Shown in pieces: positions 7,197 to 15,301 of a stretch of DNA of 64,000 nucleotides; position 1 is the first letter of the stretch; the number at the start of each line of letters is the position of its first letter. The DNA lies in the NCBI RefSeq assembly GCF_020271745.1, contig NZ_CP084296.1:3224001-3288000 (forward strand), read 5' to 3'. Origin of the DNA: Providencia alcalifaciens. Its GTDB lineage: Bacteria > Pseudomonadota > Gammaproteobacteria > Enterobacterales > Enterobacteriaceae. Below the pieces are notes generated by a model. It made no database searches. It had not been told where the DNA came from and worked only from the letters and a program-made list of their open reading frames with translations. Position numbers and translations under genes: made by a program.

Positions 7197-7286
7197 GTTA
7201 CACAAGAGCTTGAAGGGAGCTCCTCTCTGTTTTGAATAGTTCGTCATCTGATATTGACATCATCGATACCTGGAAGGGTTAATACT

Positions 7287-8072
7287 ATGAGTAGACAGAA
7301 AGCTGCAACAAAAGCACGTCGTGAAATGAAACGTACATCACGCAAAGACCGTTCAGGGAGGTATGATATGAACAACGTTACCTCCTTCGCTGAATTTACT
7401 GGCATTGAGCCGATAGGTATGGCGAAAGAACGTCGCGATGAAACTCCGATAACACCACGTAATGAAGCCCAGAAGCTCTATATTAATTCCATCAAGCATA
7501 AGCAGTTGATTTTCGCTAACGGTGAGGCAGGGTGCGGTAAAACCTATATCAGTACTGCGTTAGCCGCAGATGCCTTGATTAACAAGGAAATCAGTAAAAT
7601 CATTGTTACCAGACCGGTATTGCAAGCGGAGGAAGATCTTGGGTTTTTGCCGGGAGATATGTCTGAAAAGTTTGCGCCTTATTTCCGACCCGTTTATGAC
7701 GTATTAATGAAGCGATTAGGCGCTTCGTTCCTACAATATTGTTTACGCCCTGAGATTGCTAAAGTCGAAATAGCACCGTTTGCTTATATGCGTGGTCGCA
7801 CATTCGAAAATGCCATTGTGATCCTCGATGAAGCACAAAACGTCACTGTTACTCAAATGAAGATGTTTTTAACCCGCTTGGGTGAAAATGTGACGGTAAT
7901 TGTGAACGGTGACGTAACCCAATGTGATTTACCAAGTGGGGTTCAGTCAGGTTTAGGTGATGCGTTACAGCGCTTTAGCAGCGATGAAATGGTCTCAATG
8001 GTCAACTTCACGATTGATGACTGTGTGAGATCTCAGCTGTGTCACAAAGCACTGCTGGCTTACAATGACTAA
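7287..8072 (+). CDS. phoH: PhoH family ATPase
   Basis: 261 residues from ATG 7287 with a GGAAGG site. A basic N-terminus (RREMKRTSRKDRSGR) precedes the PhoH ATPase core: Walker A GEAGCGKTYIS (residues ~87-97), VTRPVLQAEEDLGFLPGD, Walker B VILDEAQN (~181-188) and the NGDVTQCDLPSG block (~212-223). The length is that of the short PhoH form; E. coli PhoH has an extra N-terminal part. PhoH is a cytoplasmic ATP-binding protein of the phosphate regulon with possible RNA-linked function. Regulation is shown by the upstream Pho box and by the leader ORF and attenuator. A terminator at 8112-8141 separates it from the convergent siderophore-interacting gene. Confidence 0.93.
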   Translation: MSRQKAATKARREMKRTSRKDRSGRYDMNNVTSFAEFTGIEPIGMAKERRDETPITPRNEAQKLYINSIKHKQLIFANGEAGCGKTYISTALAADALINKEISKIIVTRPVLQAEEDLGFLPGDMSEKFAPYFRPVYDVLMKRLGASFLQYCLRPEIAKVEIAPFAYMRGRTFENAIVILDEAQNVTVTQMKMFLTRLGENVTVIVNGDVTQCDLPSGVQSGLGDALQRFSSDEMVSMVNFTIDDCVRSQLCHKALLAYND

Positions 8073-8111
8073 TAACGAGTTTAACCCACTACACAGGTTA
8101 ATTAATGCATG

Positions 8112-8141
8112 AAACTGCCCCAGCTTAGGGGCAGTTTTTTT
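8112..8141. terminator. Bidirectional terminator between phoH and the SIP gene
   Basis: AAACTGCCCC / GGGGCAGTTT with loop AGCTTA and a following T-run. Confidence 0.88.
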
Positions 8142-8143
8142 AG

Positions 8144-8983
8144 TTAGTCGTCGGGGTTATCCATGACGGCGTGACGTTCATGATGATAACCTTCCTCATC
8201 ATAGCCATATCGCCAGTAAGGAATTGCGTAGATATCATCGCGACCAAAACCTTTTTCACGTCGAATAAAGCGGCGTAATTCACGGATAATTTGGTCTTCA
8301 CCTGCAATCCAAAAGCCCACATCGGACTCTGGAATATCCCACGATTTGAATGTATTAATCAGATTGGTGGTTTGGTGAATATCGCCACAAAGCCAATCAA
8401 TTTCAATGCCAGCTGGCTTGGCTAAATCGCGAATATCCTCTTGATGGTCAAGGCGTAAAACAACACGTCCCGTTGCGGTAGCTGGCATTTTTTCCAGTAA
8501 CGCCGCTATTGCGGGTAACGAACTTGAATCACCCGCCATAAAGTAATGGGCGCGGATAGGTAATAGTGGATCAGGCCCTCCAGGGCTTGTGATCCCCAGC
8601 CAATAACCCGGTTTTGCATCACGAGCAAACAGATAAGCAGGGCCTGTCACCCCTTCGTGCATGGCAAACTCAATATCGATTTCGTTGAGTTCAGGGCGAA
8701 TAGCGCGAACGGTGTAAGTTCGTACAAAAGGGCGAGGCTTATCTTCTGGCCAGCTACGACCTTTTTCCGTGAGAAAAGGAAGCGCAGGTTGGCTTTGATG
8801 GTCAGGAGCAATAAAAATTTTGAGATGGCCACCCTCACACTTCGCTGGGTAACTGGCTAACTTTTCACCCGTAAATGTGATGCTGCGAATAGAGGGGCTA
8901 ATATCGACAATGGATTTAACTTGAATAAGCTGTGGGGGTGCTGGGCGGGAGATATTTTTTTCAACAGTCTGTTCACTAGCCAC
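8144..8983 (-). CDS. Siderophore-interacting FAD protein (ViuB/YqjH type ferric reductase)
   Basis: 279 residues from GTG 8983 with a GGAGA ribosome site. The N-terminal FAD-binding domain (residues ~15-140) has RPFVRTYTVRAI, the R-x-Y-T flavin motif. The C-terminal SIP domain has AGDSSSLPAIAALLE (NAD(P)H-binding region, ~150-165) and FWIAGEDQIIRELRRF. Members reduce Fe(III)-siderophore complexes in the cytoplasm to release iron. The gene is monocistronic and is preceded by one excellent Fur box (9020-9038) and a weaker one. No siderophore genes are adjacent. Confidence 0.92.
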   Translation of the reverse strand: MASEQTVEKNISRPAPPQLIQVKSIVDISPSIRSITFTGEKLASYPAKCEGGHLKIFIAPDHQSQPALPFLTEKGRSWPEDKPRPFVRTYTVRAIRPELNEIDIEFAMHEGVTGPAYLFARDAKPGYWLGITSPGGPDPLLPIRAHYFMAGDSSSLPAIAALLEKMPATATGRVVLRLDHQEDIRDLAKPAGIEIDWLCGDIHQTTNLINTFKSWDIPESDVGFWIAGEDQIIRELRRFIRREKGFGRDDIYAIPYWRYGYDEEGYHHERHAVMDNPDD

Positions 8984-9000
8984 TAACCGTCTCCTTTCTT

Positions 9001-9040
9001 AATGATAATATTATTATATGTTAATTATTATCATTATCAT
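9001..9040 (-). promoter_or_regulatory. Fur boxes upstream of the SIP gene
   Basis: On the minus strand 9038-9020 reads GATAATGATAATAATTAAC, 17 of 19 matches to the Fur consensus. A second TGATAAT-containing half site lies at 9003-9009. Both are within 60 bp of the GTG start, consistent with strong Fur repression. Confidence 0.85.
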
Positions 9041-9137
9041 ATCATGAATGTTTATAGAAAAACCATTCAAAAGATGCAGGATTATTGAGTCTTTAATCAT
9101 AAACATGCCGCAACATTTTAATGCTGCGGCAAAGGGC

Positions 9138-9317
9138 TTACTTCACTTTCATGCCGGCGGCGGTCATCAACAATCTAAATAAGGAAGAAAAGGCGAATAG
9201 TGCCAATACACTTCCTAGCCAAATTGCCGCCATCCAACCGAGTTTTTTCCACCAGGGTGAGCGGATAGTTGTATCAGTGATAGCCTTGGTCTGGGGTAAT
9301 TTTTCCTCTGAAGACAT
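9138..9317 (-). CDS. DUF2474 small subunit-like protein of the bd oxidase operon
   Basis: 59 residues from ATG 9317 (MSSEEKLPQ...), which has a TGGAG site. A polar N-terminus with SPWWKKLGW is followed by one membrane helix (~residues 29-50). DUF2474 proteins are found at the end of cyanide-insensitive (CIO-type) bd oxidase operons and are thought to be small accessory subunits comparable to CydX. The start overlaps the end of the subunit II gene by 44 bp, indicating tight co-translation. Confidence 0.85.
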   Translation of the reverse strand: MSSEEKLPQTKAITDTTIRSPWWKKLGWMAAIWLGSVLALFAFSSLFRLLMTAAGMKVK

Positions 9318-10284
9318 AGTAACTCCAATAGGTATAAACCAAAATAACAGGGATGATGAACAGGGCGCCAACCAGCATAAAGCCTAGGCTTTCTGAAGGG
9401 CCTGCTGCATCGCGGAATGTAATTGCTGGCGGAATTAAACTTGGCCAAACGCTGATGCCTAATCCTGTAAATCCTAAAAAAATCAGCAGTAGTGCGGCGA
9501 GAAATGGCACGCTATCGTGACGTTGATGTTTGGCACTTTTTAAAATGGTCCACACACAGCCAAGCACGAGTAAAGGAACCGGTAAGAAGAAAAATAGGTT
9601 CGGTAAGCTAAACCAACGTGCATAAACGGCATCATTTAGTATTGGTGTCCATAAACTGATAGCGCCAATCACTGCTAACATAATCAGTGTTAATGGGGTT
9701 AACACGCGATACATGGTTTTGCGTAGGTGTCCTTCCGTTTTCATGATCAACCAGCCACATGCCAGTAAGGCGTAAGCGATGACTAAACCGAATCCACAAA
9801 ATAGAGGGAAAGGAGCGAACCAGTCAAAATAGCCGCCCATATACACGCGGTTTTCAACGTGGAAGCCTTGAATAAACGCGCCGATCACAATCCCTTGGGA
9901 AAATGTGGTAAGAATCGAGCCCCAAATAAAGGCGTGATCCCAGCGGCGGCGATGAGATTCATCGGCTCGGAAGCGAAACTCGAAGGCAACCCCGCGAAAA
10001 ATCAATGCCAGTAACATAAAGGTAAGTGGGATAGATAGCGCATCTAAAACAATGGCATAGGCTAATGGGAATGCCCCAAATAGCGCCGCACCACCAAGCA
10101 CTAACCACGTTTCGTTACCATCCCAAACAGGTGCCACGCTGTTCATCATTAAATCTCGGTCTTGGCTCTCTTTTAAGGCTGGGTACAAAATACCAATGCC
10201 TAGGTCAAAACCGTCCATCACGATATACATCAACATACTGAAGACGATGATGACAAACCAAATTAGTGGTAAATCAATGCCCAT
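9274..10284 (-). CDS. cioB: Cytochrome bd-type (cyanide-insensitive) quinol oxidase subunit II
   Basis: 336 residues, CydB/AppB/CioB family, with eight or more membrane helices. The N-terminal LPLIWFVIIVFSMLMYIVMDGFDLG and WDGNETWLVLGG (residues ~55-66) are typical signatures. It forms the quinol oxidase heterodimer with subunit I in the inner membrane and reduces O2 to water. The start overlaps the end of subunit I by 11 bp. The CIO assignment rests on the short Q-loop of subunit I and on the DUF2474 partner. Confidence 0.92.
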   Translation of the reverse strand: MGIDLPLIWFVIIVFSMLMYIVMDGFDLGIGILYPALKESQDRDLMMNSVAPVWDGNETWLVLGGAALFGAFPLAYAIVLDALSIPLTFMLLALIFRGVAFEFRFRADESHRRRWDHAFIWGSILTTFSQGIVIGAFIQGFHVENRVYMGGYFDWFAPFPLFCGFGLVIAYALLACGWLIMKTEGHLRKTMYRVLTPLTLIMLAVIGAISLWTPILNDAVYARWFSLPNLFFFLPVPLLVLGCVWTILKSAKHQRHDSVPFLAALLLIFLGFTGLGISVWPSLIPPAITFRDAAGPSESLGFMLVGALFIIPVILVYTYWSYYVFRGKITPDQGYH

Positions 10285-11611
10285 GAGCTGCCTCCTCGGA
10301 GATACCTTTACGAATTAATTTCATCATGTACATGTAGCCGATGCCAAATACGCCGCCGTATACCACAAAGAAGGCCAGCAAGCTCACACTCATGTGCATT
10401 TCACCATGGGCGCTCACGGCATCTGCGGTACGTTGTAACCCGTAGACAACCCAAGGCTGGCGACCGATTTCGGTGGTAAACCAACCGGCTAAAATGGCGA
10501 TTAAACCTGATGGCGCCATGACGAACATAAAACGCAGGAACAGTTTGGATTCATACAGCTTTTTACGCGAACGCAGCCATAACCCCCAAACACCAGCGGC
10601 AATCATTAACATGCCTAAGCCCACCATCACGCGGAATGACCAGAACACCATAAACACATTGGGTCTATCTTCCGGTGGAAACTCTTTAAGGGCTGGAACC
10701 TGTTTGGTGGTGCTGTGCGTCAAAATCAGGCTCGCCATGTAGGGAATTTCAATGGCATATTCGGTTTTTTCTTTTTCCATATTTGGAATACCGAAGAGGA
10801 TCAACGGTGTGGCTTCGCCGGGTTTGTTTTCCCAATGACCTTCCATTGCCGCAACTTTAACTGGTTGATGTTTTAGAGTATTTAATCCGTGAGCATCACC
10901 TATTAAAGCTTGGATTGGAGCCAAAATCAGGATCAACCACAAGGACATGGAGAACATTTTCTTCATGGCGGAGGATTTATTGCCTTTGAGTAAATGCCAT
11001 GCGCCGGATGCACCAATAAAAAACGCCGCTGCCAAGAATGCCGCAGTGGTCATGTGGAGTAAGCGGTATGGGAATGAGGGGTTAAAGATCACCGCTAACC
11101 AATCGACAGGGACAATTCGCCCATCGATAATTTCAAAACCTTGAGGTGTTTGCATAAAACTATTGGATGCAAGGATCCAGAAGGTTGAAATGATGGTACC
11201 AAGTGCAACCATGCACGTCGCAAAGTAGTGAAGCTTTTCCCCCACACGGTTCATACCAAATAGCATGACACCGAGGAAGCCTGCTTCTAAGAAGAAGGCG
11301 GTGAGCACTTCATAAGTTAAGAGTGGGCCGGTGATGCCACCTGCAAAATCCGAGAAGAAACTCCAGTTAGTCCCAAATTGGTATGCCATTACCAATCCAG
11401 AAACGACACCCATACCGAAATTGACAGCAAACACTTTTGACCAAAACTGGAACAGTTTTATATAGTCAGTATCGCGGGTTTTGAGCCATAAACCTTCGAG
11501 AACAGCCAAAAAACTGGCAAGCCCGATGGTGATGGCAGGGAAGATAATATGGAACGATACCGTAAACGCGAATTGAATACGGGCAAGTTCCAGCGCAGTT
11601 AGTCCAAACAT
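10274..11611 (-). CDS. cioA: Cytochrome bd-type (cyanide-insensitive) quinol oxidase subunit I
   Basis: 445 residues from ATG 11611 (MFGLTALELARIQFAF...), supported by an AGGGG site; the frame runs further upstream to 11659 without a ribosome site. Family landmarks are visible: the N-terminal His in FTVSFHIIFPAITIG, the second haem-ligand region PYRLLHMTTAAF and the TEIGRQPWVVYGLQRTAD block. It is shorter than E. coli CydA (522) because the quinol-binding Q-loop is short, as in CIO enzymes that resist cyanide. Operon order is cioA-cioB-DUF2474. The divergent neighbour is a MocR regulator. Confidence 0.92.
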   Translation of the reverse strand: MFGLTALELARIQFAFTVSFHIIFPAITIGLASFLAVLEGLWLKTRDTDYIKLFQFWSKVFAVNFGMGVVSGLVMAYQFGTNWSFFSDFAGGITGPLLTYEVLTAFFLEAGFLGVMLFGMNRVGEKLHYFATCMVALGTIISTFWILASNSFMQTPQGFEIIDGRIVPVDWLAVIFNPSFPYRLLHMTTAAFLAAAFFIGASGAWHLLKGNKSSAMKKMFSMSLWLILILAPIQALIGDAHGLNTLKHQPVKVAAMEGHWENKPGEATPLILFGIPNMEKEKTEYAIEIPYMASLILTHSTTKQVPALKEFPPEDRPNVFMVFWSFRVMVGLGMLMIAAGVWGLWLRSRKKLYESKLFLRFMFVMAPSGLIAILAGWFTTEIGRQPWVVYGLQRTADAVSAHGEMHMSVSLLAFFVVYGGVFGIGYMYMMKLIRKGISEEAAHGH

Positions 11612-11806
11612 ATTGACCCCTGAATGGAATTGATTTCGACACGCCACATTTCCAGCCATTGCGAAGCAATTGTGGGCTGTTCCTTAGCAATAAATAATTG
11701 ATTTCGCTGGATTGTTAACACTCATAAATCCAACTAAAAATGTTTTGTGGTTATAGTTAAAAAAAGTCAGGTGAATGTGTGGATAAGTAGAACATGAGAC
11801 GATAAA

Positions 11807-11848
11807 CTATAATAGTAACAATTTTTAGCAAATCACCTATAACAGTGA
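11807..11848 (+). promoter_or_regulatory. Direct repeat and -10 element before the MocR gene
   Basis: CTATAATAGTAA (11807-11818) and CTATAACAGTGA (11837-11848) match at 10 of 12 positions and are 30 bp apart, three helical turns. The first contains a perfect TATAAT at 11808-11813. Direct repeats at full-turn spacing are common for MocR regulators, so autoregulation is possible. Confidence 0.35.
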
Positions 11849-11855
11849 GGCAGGG

Positions 11856-13274
11856 ATGACGAGATACGAACAGTTAGCAGCACAAATTCGTCAACAGATT
11901 GAAGATAATATTTGGCAAGTAGGTGACAGGCTACCTTCACTGAGAGAGAGCGTTAAGCAGTCGGGTTTAAGCTTAATGACAGTGGTGCAAGCTTATCAAT
12001 TACTGGAAAGTCAAGGGTGGGTCGCTGCGCGTCCGCAATCTGGCTATTATGTTGCAAATCGCAATAATGCATTTGCCGCGGCAAAAGGGGGAAAAGGGCT
12101 CCATTTAAATGAAAATGTGGAGATTAACGCCTCTATTTTCGGTGTACTACAAGCTTGTAAAGACCCGGATATTATCCCATTCGGTTCTGCTTTCCCTGAG
12201 CCCGCCTTACTGGATGACCCAAAATTAGCCAAATCTCTCGCTTCGGTAGCACGTCGTTTATCAAAAACTAATACCACCACCAACTTACCGCCGGGGAATG
12301 AACAGCTGCGCCGCAATATCGCCCAGCGCTATGCCACTCAAGGGATCCACGTCGCTCCTGATGAAATCGTGATCACGGCAGGGGCGATGGAATCTTTGGT
12401 GCTGAGCCTACAAGCGGTTACTCAACCGGGGGATTGGGTAGTGATTGAATCCCCTGCATTTTATGGTTCCTTGCAGGCGATAGAGCGCCTAAAACTTAAA
12501 GCGATTGCCATCAAAACTGACCCATTATTTGGGATTGATCTCGATGCATTAGAGGACATTGCGGATAAATACCCGATCAAAGCTTGCTGGTTGATGACAC
12601 ACTATCAAAACCCATTAGGTGGCACGATGCCTCCAGCCAATAAAAAGCGGTTAGTGAATATTTTGAACAAACACAAAATTGTGTTGATCGAAGATGATGT
12701 GTATGGCGAGCTTTACTTTGGCAATCAGCAACCTATTCCTGCAAAATCACTCGATTCACAAGGGAATTTTTTCCACTGTTCATCATTTTCGAAATGTTTA
12801 GCGCCGGGATACCGTGTCGGGTGGGTGGCTGCGGGTCATCATGCGAGCAAAATTCAGCATTTACAAATGATGAGCACCGTTTCTGCCAGCGTACCAACTC
12901 AATTGGCGATTGCGGAATACTTATCTCAAGGGGGGTATGATAACCATCTGCGCAAACTGCGCCAAACCATGGAGCAGCGGCAGCATATAATGCTGAGCGC
13001 CATCGCTAAATATATGCCGTCCACCGTTAAAGTGAATACCCCAAAAGGCGGTTATTTTTTATGGTTGGAATTTGAACCGCCATTTAACGCCATCCAACTG
13101 TATCAATTGGCGTTGAAGGAAGGGATTAGCATCGCGCCGGGGAGCATGTTCTCTACCAGTGATCAATTCAATCATGCATTTCGCTTGAATGCGTCATTTG
13201 CATGGAATGACAGGCTTGAACAGGCGATGCAAGTTTTAGGGCGTTTATGCCATCGATTAACTGGGCTTAAATAG
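11856..13274 (+). CDS. MocR-type regulator (GntR HTH fused to class I aminotransferase), YdcR-like
   Basis: 472 residues. An N-terminal GntR winged helix (residues ~1-70: YEQLAAQIRQQI ... GDRLPSLRESVKQSGLSLMTVVQAYQLLE) is joined by a linker to a fold-type I aminotransferase domain (~110-470). PLP-site features are seen: TAGAMESL, THYQNPLGGTM, IEDDVYGEL and the Schiff-base Lys in SSFSKCLAPGYRVGW (~305). Such proteins usually sense PLP or an amine adduct rather than catalyse transamination. It is divergent from cioAB with about 240 bp between, so control of the oxidase operon or of itself is possible but not shown. Confidence 0.88.
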   Translation: MTRYEQLAAQIRQQIEDNIWQVGDRLPSLRESVKQSGLSLMTVVQAYQLLESQGWVAARPQSGYYVANRNNAFAAAKGGKGLHLNENVEINASIFGVLQACKDPDIIPFGSAFPEPALLDDPKLAKSLASVARRLSKTNTTTNLPPGNEQLRRNIAQRYATQGIHVAPDEIVITAGAMESLVLSLQAVTQPGDWVVIESPAFYGSLQAIERLKLKAIAIKTDPLFGIDLDALEDIADKYPIKACWLMTHYQNPLGGTMPPANKKRLVNILNKHKIVLIEDDVYGELYFGNQQPIPAKSLDSQGNFFHCSSFSKCLAPGYRVGWVAAGHHASKIQHLQMMSTVSASVPTQLAIAEYLSQGGYDNHLRKLRQTMEQRQHIMLSAIAKYMPSTVKVNTPKGGYFLWLEFEPPFNAIQLYQLALKEGISIAPGSMFSTSDQFNHAFRLNASFAWNDRLEQAMQVLGRLCHRLTGLK

Positions 13275-13280
13275 GGAAAA

Positions 13281-13310
13281 TAGGGTGAGGGGGAAGGTGC
13301 GCTCACCCTA
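13281..13310 (-). terminator. Terminator after the LysE-family gene
   Basis: TAGGGTGAG (13281-13289) / CTCACCCTA (13302-13310); on the minus strand it is followed by TTTT. It lies between two convergent genes. Confidence 0.65.
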
Positions 13311-13319
13311 GATAGTTGA

Positions 13320-13931
13320 TTAGCTGCTTGCAAGCCCGATGGCTGCAAAGGTTAACATTCCACCAGCAACGCCTTCTGTAATGCGACGTTTTTTATCACT
13401 ATATTGTTGGCGATTATGCATTGATGCGAATATCATGCCGATGGCACCATAAATAATGATGCATGATGTGATAAAAGTCGCTGATAAGATTAAAGATTGT
13501 ATTGCAACACTTTCAGAAACATGGATAAAATTAGGCAAAATTGCAAAATAAACTAGTAACCCCTTAGGGTTAAGGAAGCTAGTGAGAAATGCTTTGCCAA
13601 GCACAGCTTGCGTGGAAGCGGCGTTAATCTGGAACTTTCTCGATTTCATGGCGGATAACAGCATACGGACAGCTAAGTAAGCGACATAGGCGACCCCTAC
13701 CCATTTGATGGTTTGGAAGATAATCGGTGAAGCTGCAACAATAGCCGCGAGTCCAAGTGCCGCTAAAATGGCATGAGTCGCATAGCCGAGGATGATACCT
13801 AAATTGGCTTTCCACGCAGCAGCGATACCGCCTGATAACCCTTGTGATGAGATAAATAAAATATCGGGACCTGGTGTGCAAATTAAAGGAATGACAGTTG
13901 CACTAAACAGCAATAACGTTTGTAGATCCAT
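13320..13931 (-). CDS. LysE/RhtB-family amino acid exporter
   Basis: 203 residues from ATG 13931 (MDLQTLLLFSATVIPLICTPGPDILF), supported by an AGAGGTG site; the longer frame to 14087 would add a non-conserved polar tail. The P-x-CTPGPD segment near residue 20 and the FLNPKGLLVYFA segment near ~130 are family signatures, with about six membrane helices. Members export amino acids such as threonine, homoserine or leucine. It is divergent from an Lrp-family regulator, the usual pairing for such exporters, so the regulator probably activates it in response to its substrate. Confidence 0.9.
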   Translation of the reverse strand: MDLQTLLLFSATVIPLICTPGPDILFISSQGLSGGIAAAWKANLGIILGYATHAILAALGLAAIVAASPIIFQTIKWVGVAYVAYLAVRMLLSAMKSRKFQINAASTQAVLGKAFLTSFLNPKGLLVYFAILPNFIHVSESVAIQSLILSATFITSCIIIYGAIGMIFASMHNRQQYSDKKRRITEGVAGGMLTFAAIGLASS

Positions 13932-14080
13932 CCAAACACCTCTATTTATTATTATTTTCTTATAAAGATAAAAAGTTTGGTTATTATAGCTATTTTCCGT
14001 TGAAATTTGGTTGTTTTGTTGCTTATCATGGGTGTTTATTTGACATTTAATATCAAAAAATAAAAGAAAAAGAGGTTCGC

Positions 14081-14605
14081 ATGCCAAAGACTACTGGCTC
14101 GTATTATGCAGAAAAGCATGAGCTAGAACACAGCAGTTCATCCGCTATCAAACTAGATGCGATTGATAAACATATTTTGCAAGTGCTGCAACGTGATGGA
14201 AAAATCCAAAATGTTGAGCTGGCAAAAGAAGTCGGCTTATCCCCGTCACCTTGCTTAAGGCGCGTTAAATTGCTGGAAGATGCGGGTGTAATTAAACGTT
14301 ATGTTGCGGTGTTGGATGGTGCAAAGATTGGTGCTGGCTTGTCTCTGTTCGCACGTATTTGGTTTAAAACGCAAGATGCGCAAACCATTAATCGATTTGT
14401 GACCGATATTCAGCAAATGCCGGAAGTGGTGGAGTGCCATTTAATGGCGGGGGAGTGTGATGCGCTGATCCGTATTGTGACGGAGGATATGGCTTCTTAT
14501 CGCCGTTTTCACGCCAACTATTTGACACAAATAAGTAGTGTGCAGAGCATTAAAACGGAAGTGCCGATGGAGACAGTCAAAGTTACGTATGCATTGCCTT
14601 TATAA
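14081..14605 (+). CDS. Lrp/AsnC-family transcriptional regulator
   Basis: 174 residues. The AsnC-type helix-turn-helix is at residues ~24-75 (LDAIDKHILQVLQRDGKIQNVELA... SPSPCLRRVKLLEDAGVI), followed by a RAM-type ligand domain (AKIGAGLSLFARIW ... VVECHLMAGECDALIRI). The N-terminal ~20 residues are an extra polar tail compared with Lrp. A GAGG site precedes ATG 14081. It is divergent from the LysE-type exporter and probably controls it; the amino acid effector cannot be deduced. Confidence 0.9.
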   Translation: MPKTTGSYYAEKHELEHSSSSAIKLDAIDKHILQVLQRDGKIQNVELAKEVGLSPSPCLRRVKLLEDAGVIKRYVAVLDGAKIGAGLSLFARIWFKTQDAQTINRFVTDIQQMPEVVECHLMAGECDALIRIVTEDMASYRRFHANYLTQISSVQSIKTEVPMETVKVTYALPL

Positions 14606-14637
14606 GCTTACAAAATTTATCTATTTACCATTTTATA

Positions 14638-14671
14638 CTGCTCAATAATTTCAATGGACATTATTGAGCAG
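14638..14671. other. Inverted repeat between Lrp-family gene and secreted protein gene
   Basis: CTGCTCAATAAT (14638-14649) / ATTATTGAGCAG (14660-14671), a perfect 12-bp stem with a 10-base loop. No T-run on either side; it may be a weak terminator for the convergent genes. Confidence 0.45.
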
Positions 14672-14723
14672 CTTACTGATTTGTATTGATTACTTCTCAG
14701 TTAATCAATATCGCGCAGAAATA

Positions 14724-15182
14724 TTATTCTGGGCGCTCAGGAATGTCAGAAAGGTGCTCATAAATATTGTCGACAACGGTATTTGGTGCACAAACAATCT
14801 TTGTCAGTTGCTTACCTTTGTTAAAAACCTCAACCCCTGATTCTATTTTAGAACCTGAATGAGTTGTAAAAATGGTATAGGTATAAGTGCCGTTTTTAAA
14901 ATCAATTTCTTGAGAAGCCGCATATCCAGTATCCGTATCAGCATAGCGGGTTTGGAAAAAGCCTTGTGTAAGTTGTTCAGGACTACGGGTTATTTCAATA
15001 TCAGGCTGTTGATTTAATTTTCCAAATTGGTACTGATACTGACCATCCATCAACGTCACTTTGACCTGACGGTCATTTTTGTTAACGCATTGAAATACAG
15101 TCACTGTGTGTGAATTAGCCAGCGCTGGGGCAGACATGAGTACAGGTAATACTAGAGCAAGCAGTGTACGACGAAGTTTCAT
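14724..15182 (-). CDS. Secreted protein of unknown function
   Basis: 152 residues with a clear signal peptide (MKLRRTLLALVLPVL..., cleavage after ALA at ~22). The mature domain is beta-strand rich (TVTVFQCVNKNDRQVKVTL, YQYQFGKL, GTYTYTIFTTHSG) and has two Cys (~31 and ~131) that could form a periplasmic disulfide. No family is recognised. The ATG is followed by basic residues typical of Sec export. It is alone between an Lrp-family gene and a PD-(D/E)XK gene on the other strand. Confidence 0.72.
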   Translation of the reverse strand: MKLRRTLLALVLPVLMSAPALANSHTVTVFQCVNKNDRQVKVTLMDGQYQYQFGKLNQQPDIEITRSPEQLTQGFFQTRYADTDTGYAASQEIDFKNGTYTYTIFTTHSGSKIESGVEVFNKGKQLTKIVCAPNTVVDNIYEHLSDIPERPE

Positions 15183-15301
15183 GGGATCCCTACCAAAAAA
15201 GAGTTATCAATATTGATGTTATCGGCATCGTATTCAGATGCTCAAGAGAGAGTTTAGCATTTAAAATAAATCCGATAGAATAAAATGAATTTAGGAAATG
15301 A

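Noticed and set aside
8657-8860. Plus-strand ORF inside the siderophore-interacting protein gene
   Set aside because: Antisense shadow of a well-supported gene.
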